A DNA stretch of 12,918 bases from Auxenochlorella pyrenoidosa (lineage: Eukaryota > Chlorophyta > Trebouxiophyceae > Chlorellales > Chlorellaceae). The position numbers were made by a program, and so were the translations under genes. Shown piece by piece: positions 7,816 through 12,918 of this stretch. Position 1 is the first letter of the stretch; every line of letters starts with the position of its first letter. The DNA is taken from the NCBI GenBank assembly GCA_001430745.1, contig KQ482041.1:982989-995906 (forward strand), read 5' to 3'. The notes beneath the pieces are model-generated. The model made no database searches. It was not told the DNA's origin and was given only the letters and a program-made list of their open reading frames with translations.

Positions 7816-9734
7816 TCACAGCCTGTCTGGGAAGCCGGCAGTGGCGACGCCGCTGTTCAGGATCGTGAATGACTCTGCCGCGCGGCGGAACCCAGCCTCG
7901 TTCTCCGCCCAACGCGCCTCGGAGGACTGGCAGTTGAGCGAGTACAGCAGGCCGTTGCGTGCGGCATACACTGCAGGGGAGGTGCAGTCGAGGGTACCCA
8001 GGGCAGGGAGGGAGGGATGGGCAAGCCGCAGCGAACACCCTTACGAGCCAATGCTCCCGTTACGGATCAGCATCCCTGCATCTCGACAGAACTTCTGTGG
8101 CCCTCAGCGCTCCAGTTCAAGCCTGCTGCCGCTGGCTGCCAGCGTTGCAGGGCGTGGTGCGGGGGAGTTGTGGCGTTCCCCCTTGCACGCATGGCGGGCC
8201 CCCTAGAAGACGCAAGCCGCTGGGCGCCACGCACCCGCCAGGTTGTGTCGGTAGAAGGCGGGCCGCTCCGACTGCACCTTAAATTCGACAAAATAATAAA
8301 GCTCCCCCTTGGCGTCGCGCCGCGCCCCCGCGCTCAGCAGCGTCGCTGTCTTGCCAGAGCCCTCGGGGGCGACTGCGGTGGATAGGTGTGTTGGGGACAC
8401 GCAAGCTGGCACTCCTTTGGTGGGTGGTGCAGGCTGCGAGCAGGGTTCCACCATGCGCAGCCAAATTGCCAGACAACACCGAGTTCGAGCTTCCGCCACG
8501 CCCGCCGCGGCACAAGCTGCAGCAGCCCTGGCGGAGGGCCCGCCCGGCAGCACCTGTGGTCTGCAGGAAGGTCTGCGCCGCCTCCTGCGGGGCCCCCATC
8601 TTCTGCAGGGTGAAGCCCTCGCGGATGGGCGCCACCACCACGCTGATGTTCTCCTCGCCTGCAGGGCCGGGGACCGGGAGGGGCAGCATGCGGGAGGAAC
8701 ATTCGGCACGACTGTGGCCGCCTGGGCCCTGTGTTCTCCTCTGGAAAGAGCCAAGCATGCTGTCTTTCAAGTCAAGCTGAGCTGGCAGAAGCCCCGCAAC
8801 GTGGCAGGCACTTGGCCCTGCGCCCCCCCTCGCACCGCTGCCGCCGGGTGGTCCGTAGGCCGCCGCCGGCTCGGGGGCGCCGCCGTTGCGGCGCCTGCCG
8901 CCACGCAGCGGCGGCGGGTCCAGCGCCGTCGCCTGCTCCACCCGCTGCGCGTACCTCCGGTACAGCGTCTGGTGGGGGGAGGGCATGGGATGCCTGGTAA
9001 GCACCCAGCTGGCAGCAGGCCATGACGAGGCGGGGCAAGTAGGCCTGGCGCACTTCAGGGTTTTTCAAAGCAAGCCGCAGCGGTGCGTTCTCATCGACGG
9101 AACCCGACCCAGCTCCAGATGCGCTGCCCAAAGACAGGGCAGACCCACTTGGTCGGCCAGCCAGCGGGCGGGGTACAGGAAGGTGAAGCCATTGTCCCGG
9201 TCCAGGCAGCGGCGCAGGCCGTTGACGGGCACCAGCACATCGAGGCGCGACCGCTCCGCCAGCACCCCGCCATCCTGGCTCAGCAGCCAGCTGGTCACCC
9301 CAAACAGGTTGCCACCCAGGACTGCAGGGAGGGCAACGCGTGCTGCCTGGGCGACCATGGACCAACAGCGTCCAGTTTCATGCAAGTTGCTGTGCATTGC
9401 AGTTCGATGCAGGTCGCACTGCAGCGGCCCCCGGGCCCCAAGCCTCACCGATGGCGGTGGCAGACAAGCCGCTGACGACGAGTCGGCGTGCCGGGGGCAG
9501 TTTTCCGCCATACACAACCATGCCGGCCGGATCGGTGAGCGGCGGCGGCCGACTCTCTGCTGCAGGCGGTGCTGCCGGCGGCGGCGTGCCGTTGCCAGCG
9601 CCCTGCTCATCGGCTCCTTGCGGCTGCTGCTGTGCGTGCACTACGGGTGCTCGACGCGATCTTCGGCGTCGTGTAAAGCTATTCGGCGCTGCGGCCAAAC
9701 ACAAGTGTGCTCGCGCCGCACAGGCCGCTTCCAT
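7816..9734 (-). CDS. PsbP-domain protein, plastid/thylakoid targeted
   Basis: PsbP-family proteins are thylakoid lumen or membrane-edge proteins related to the 23-kDa photosystem II oxygen-evolving subunit. Most non-PsbP members help assemble or maintain photosynthetic complexes. Exons are 9734-9449, 9321-9149, 8968-8836, 8658-8554, 8372-8235 and 7970-7816, all with GT-AG introns; they give 329 residues and a TGA stop. Residues 1-35 look like a plastid transit peptide, followed by a Pro/Ala linker. Arg83-Arg84 precede a hydrophobic stretch to about 108, as in a twin-arginine lumen signal. The PsbP fold follows: GFTFLYPARWLADQ near 140-153, YGPPG near 192, NISVVVAPIREGFTL near 201-215, ELYYFVEF near 256-263, YRHNLAVYAARNGLLYSLN near 273-291 and RRAAESFTIL near 308-317. 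An in-frame TGA lies 13 codons upstream of the ATG. I cannot assign the PPD subgroup. Confidence 0.9.
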
Positions 9735-9943
9735 GCTGCGCAGTAGCTCGGAGACACCGAAACGTGAGAATGCAATTCACGGTGGCCCACCGATCGGCAT
9801 CAGGCATGCCTGAGCGGTGCCGCTCTTCTCGCTGCGCGCACATCATGAGCGCCATGTGTTTGCTCTTGTGCGGCAGCCGCATCACCTCCACAGACCCACC
9901 CGATCCTTGCAGTTTGTGTGCAGGTTGCAATAATCACAAAGGG

Positions 9944-9948
9944 TTACA
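9944..9948 (-). terminator. TGTAA polyadenylation signal for the YqeH/BPG2-like GTPase gene
   Basis: TGTAA on the minus strand lies 42 nt past the stop codon of the upstream gene at 9990-9992. This pentamer is the established chlorophyte poly(A) signal, normally found a short way before the cleavage site. Its position inside the 255-bp spacer before the PsbP-like start fits a short 3' UTR. Confidence 0.6.
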
Positions 9949-9989
9949 AGCGCTTTTGTGCACCCCGACTGCATGGCAAAGTGGGCCGG

Positions 9990-12918
9990 CTAGTCCTCTC
10001 CTCCCTGCTGTGTCGCCTGCTGCTGCTGCTGCTGCTTGCGTGCGGCCTTCTCCTGCTGCCGCTGCTCCCTGGCCGCGTTCTTGGCGGCCTTGGCCGCCTG
10101 CTGCTGCTGCTGCTTGAACTCGCGCACCGCCTCTTCCCTCCGGTTCTTGCCGGCGTCTGTGAGGGCCACGCCAAAGCCCGGCCGCTCCAGCTCCTTTGCA
10201 TAGTCTGGCACAAGGGCGTCGTGGGTGGTGATGGCCACGCCGGGGGGCGCCCACACACGCAGCTCGGCGGTGCCGCTCACGCCCACGCCCACCCAGCCCA
10301 GCCCTGCAGGGGGCAGCGGGCAAGTCGAGGGCCTTTGGCGGTGCTACCCGACAGGGCAAGTGCCGAGGCCTTTGCATCCTCAGGTACCAGCGTACTGCAG
10401 CCAGCTGAGCACGTCAGCACCTCCCCCCAAAACCTCGGCATGCCCCTCCACTGTCCCTCCCAGCTGCTGCAGGCCGGCGTCTGCAGCCAGCGCACCTGCG
10501 ATGGCCACATCCACGCTGCTGCCCTTCCAGCTGTCGCCCGTGGCCTCCACATCTGTGGGCTGCAGCGCCGGGAACTCTGCCATGCGCTCGGCGCCGCCCA
10601 GCGGGGGTGCCAGCCGGCCGCCCGCGTGCAGCTGGTACCTGCTTGGAGGGCGGCGTGGGGGATGCGAGGTTGTGGTGGCGGGGAGCGCTGGGATATGGTG
10701 GGGTCTGATCTGTGCTGAGGGGCGGACAAACCAACGCAAGGAGGAGGGAGGGCAGCAGCCCACGGAACGAGGCTGCTGCCTATCAAACCCCTCAATTCCG
10801 GGGCACACACCGTGCATCGGCGCCCTCTGTCTTGCCCAGGTGGCAGCCGATTTCGTCAGACACAAACACCGACAGGTAGAGCGTGGCGCCGGGGCAGCTG
10901 ACCACGTCGACGCGAGCCAGGCCGCCGATCATGATGGTCTGGGGGGGGCCGACGGGGAAGCGGAAATGCATGTGGAACGCAGAGCAGCGCCGATGACAGG
11001 TGCGTCGCTCATGGGATCCCTCTTAGGGACCCTCCCATACCCAGGTGCGAAGGCAGGACGAGCGCCAGGCAGCAAGGCCCACGGGACCCCCTGGCTGCGG
11101 CGCAGGCCGCCCCCAGCAGCACACCTGGCCCGCCCCGATGCGGAAGGTGCGCGGCTTGAGCTGGCGGCGCGGCAGCACCATGCGCATCTCGTCGGCGGTC
11201 AGGTGCTCGGCCAGCTGCAGGGGTGGACACGGGGCGTCGCGGTGGGCGCCAGACAGGCACCATGGCCCCCCTTGTCGTTGCGCATGCAGCAATGCCAAGC
11301 AATACCAGGACAAGCAACCGGCAAAGAGGCGCTGGAGGCTGCACCCCAGCAGGCAGAGGGAGGGGAGGGCGCACCTGGAAGGCGTGCGGCACGCCCGGGG
11401 TGTCGAGCATCTTGCAGCCGGTGGGCAGCAGGCCCGACACGCGCACCATGCCTGCGGGCGGCGCCAGGGTGTGCACAGCGTGGCTGAGCAGCAGCTGCGG
11501 ACTCTCTCTAATAATGACACTTCTCAAAGCAGGGGCGTGCACTGGAACGGCCGCTGGGACTGCTGCTGCCAAGCACCCAACACAGACAGCTTGCAGGATG
11601 TTGGTCATGATGCTCCTCTCTTTGAGGTGTTCCAATCACTGCATGTGTACTGCAGTGCTCACACCAAGGCTGCCGCACCACCATATGTGCACATACGCTT
11701 GAGGCGCAGCCCGCCAGTGCTGGCCTCTCACCCAGCGTGGTGCCCGGCAGCGGGGCGGTGGTGACGTCGCGCTCCTTGGGCAGGCGCGCCACCTGGCGCA
11801 TCGCGTTGATCAGCGAGCTCTTGCCCGCGTTCTGCAGGGGCCGGGCAGCGCGAGGGCTTGTCGGTTGCTGCCATTCCAGCTCCGTGCATAATGGAGGAGG
11901 CAGAGCGTGCAGCAAGAGTCGTGGCAATGCTAGAAACTTGACAGGGCTGCAAAAGAAGCTGCAGCACGTGTGTGGTGCTGGTGGTTTTGAGGTGTGGTGC
12001 CATGTCACCTGATACCTGCCCATCACAACCCTCGCTCGCTGGCCCTGCCGCCCAACTCGCCTGCGCGCCCACCACCCACACGTCGCCGCGCACGCCCACC
12101 GCCGCCTGCACGTCTGCCAGCAGCTCCCGCACCCCCTTGTTCTTGGTGCTGGACACAATGTGCACCGCCGACGGCCGCGGCAGGCCGCCCTGCGCCATGC
12201 GCTTGCGCACCCACCGCTGCAGAGGGGGCAGGGGGGCGGGCTGGGCTCAAGGCGTGGCAGCATGCTGCGGCCCAACCAGCCATTCCTGCGCTGCTGGCCC
12301 CCAAGGTTGATGAGCAGCCCAGGCCTGGGCTTGCTGCCGCACAGTGCCCAGACAGATCGCTTCCTCAGGCACCTGCTGTCCCGGCGAGCTCTCGCTCAGC
12401 TGCACCCCGCCACCCCCCACCCTTACCCAGTCCGGCCCCGCCCTCACCTCCAGGCGGGCCGCGGTGACCTGCTTGGGCAGCAGGTCAGCTTTGTTCACCG
12501 CCACAATGAGGCGGAAGCCCAGCGGCAGCGAGCGCGACACGTCGATGGGGCCCTGCCGCAGGTCGGGGGGCAGGATGGAGCGCAGCGCGGAGCGAGGCAG
12601 CGAGCCGTCAAAGTCTGCGGGGGGGTGGGGGTTGGGGGGGGGCAGAGGCCTGGGTGCATGTCAGGCCTGAAGGCTGGGCGACAGGAGCAGGGGCAGGATG
12701 GCAGAGGCAGCAGCGGGCAGTGCCGCCTGCCGGATTGGCCGCCATAGGGAAGAGGGCCACACAGGCACACAGAGGGCTGGCTCAGCCCGCTCAACGCTGC
12801 CACATCAGCCGCGCAGAGCAGGCGGAGCAAGACGCTCACCCGCCACATCCACCACGCACAGCACCACGGAGCGACGGAACTTCTGCAGCTGGATCTTGTT
12901 GCCCACCTGGGAAAAAAA
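9990..12918 (-). CDS. Circularly permuted YqeH/BPG2-type GTPase (5' end off the right edge)
   Basis: YqeH-class GTPases act in small-subunit ribosome assembly; the plant BPG2 group works in chloroplast rRNA processing. Visible exons are 12906-12840, 12614-12448, 12216-12061, 11831-11732, 11451-11375, 11214-11125, 10938-10811, 10638-10496 and 10303-9990, giving 413 residues and a TAG stop. GTPase motifs appear in permuted order: G4 NKAD (63-66), G5 SSTK (100-103), G1 GAQNAGKSS (128-136), G2 PGTT (159-162) and G3 DTPG (180-183). The BPG2-like C-terminal domain follows, with MIGGLARVD, HLGKTEGAD, AGLGW and LERPGF. The protein ends in a Gln/Ala/Lys-rich tail. The first visible exon follows a strong TTTTTTTCCCAG acceptor, so the transit peptide and any zinc-finger N-terminus lie outside the window. 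The intron before the G1 exon starts with GC. Plants have several close paralogs, so I give no symbol. Confidence 0.9.
10017..10112 (-). repeat. Two CAG-repeat (polyGln) runs in the GTPase C-terminal tail
   Basis: On the coding strand, five CAG codons at 10112-10098 and six at 10034-10017 encode runs of five and six glutamines. Between them lies an Ala/Lys/Arg/Gln-rich segment predicted to be helical. Trinucleotide runs like these expand and contract easily, so length may differ between strains. Confidence 0.8.

Noticed and set aside
8330..8372. GSGKT in the PsbP-like protein, resembling a Walker A P-loop
   Set aside because: The required glycine five positions before GKT is missing, and the segment lies within the PsbP fold where a short Gly/Ser loop precedes the ATLL strand.
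9091..9273. GTPase-neighbour and PsbP antisense frames of 60-290 codons, for example 8886-9746 plus
   Set aside because: They are antisense shadows of the PsbP-like exons and introns and have no conserved motif.
1..12918. tRNA, rRNA, CRISPR, insertion sequence or phage features
   Set aside because: No T-loop consensus in a foldable context, no regularly spaced repeats and no transposase or integrase motifs were seen on either strand.

Overview
The window looks like nuclear DNA from a photosynthetic green alga, most like a GC-rich Chlorella-type trebouxiophyte. It is very GC-rich, has short exons (36-699 nt) split by introns of roughly 100-280 nt, and two of its four genes match plant or algal plastid protein families. 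The organism is inferred from these features; the species cannot be named. No prokaryotic operon, mobile element, CRISPR array, tRNA or rRNA was recognised.

Layout: (1) 1-5030, minus strand: SDA1, a nucleolar 60S ribosome biogenesis factor, with 15 exons rebuilt and the 3' end running off the left edge. (2) 5031-6461: a 1.4 kb divergent intergenic region of lower GC, with TATA-like and palindromic motifs and no convincing gene. (3) 6462-7567, plus strand: a complete three-exon gankyrin/PSMD10-like ankyrin protein of 235 residues. (4) 7568-7815: a short convergent 3' spacer. (5) 7816-9734, minus strand: a complete six-exon PsbP-domain protein of 329 residues with a plastid/thylakoid-type N-terminus. 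(6) 9735-9989: a spacer holding a TGTAA poly(A) signal for the next gene. (7) 9990-12918, minus strand: the last nine exons of a circularly permuted YqeH/BPG2-type GTPase, with the 5' end off the right edge.

The genes do not form one pathway. They are housekeeping neighbours: cytosolic ribosome assembly, proteasome assembly, a thylakoid PsbP-like protein and plastid ribosome assembly. I found no new multi-gene system. The most interesting signal is in splicing. Of 24 introns with both boundaries inside the annotated genes, plus one at the left edge, six appear to begin with GC instead of GT. Five of these are in SDA1. All six follow an exon ending in CAG and lie between codons, and one is beside a G-quadruplex-like run. 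All models come from reading frames, splice motifs and remembered family conservation; no database search was run.
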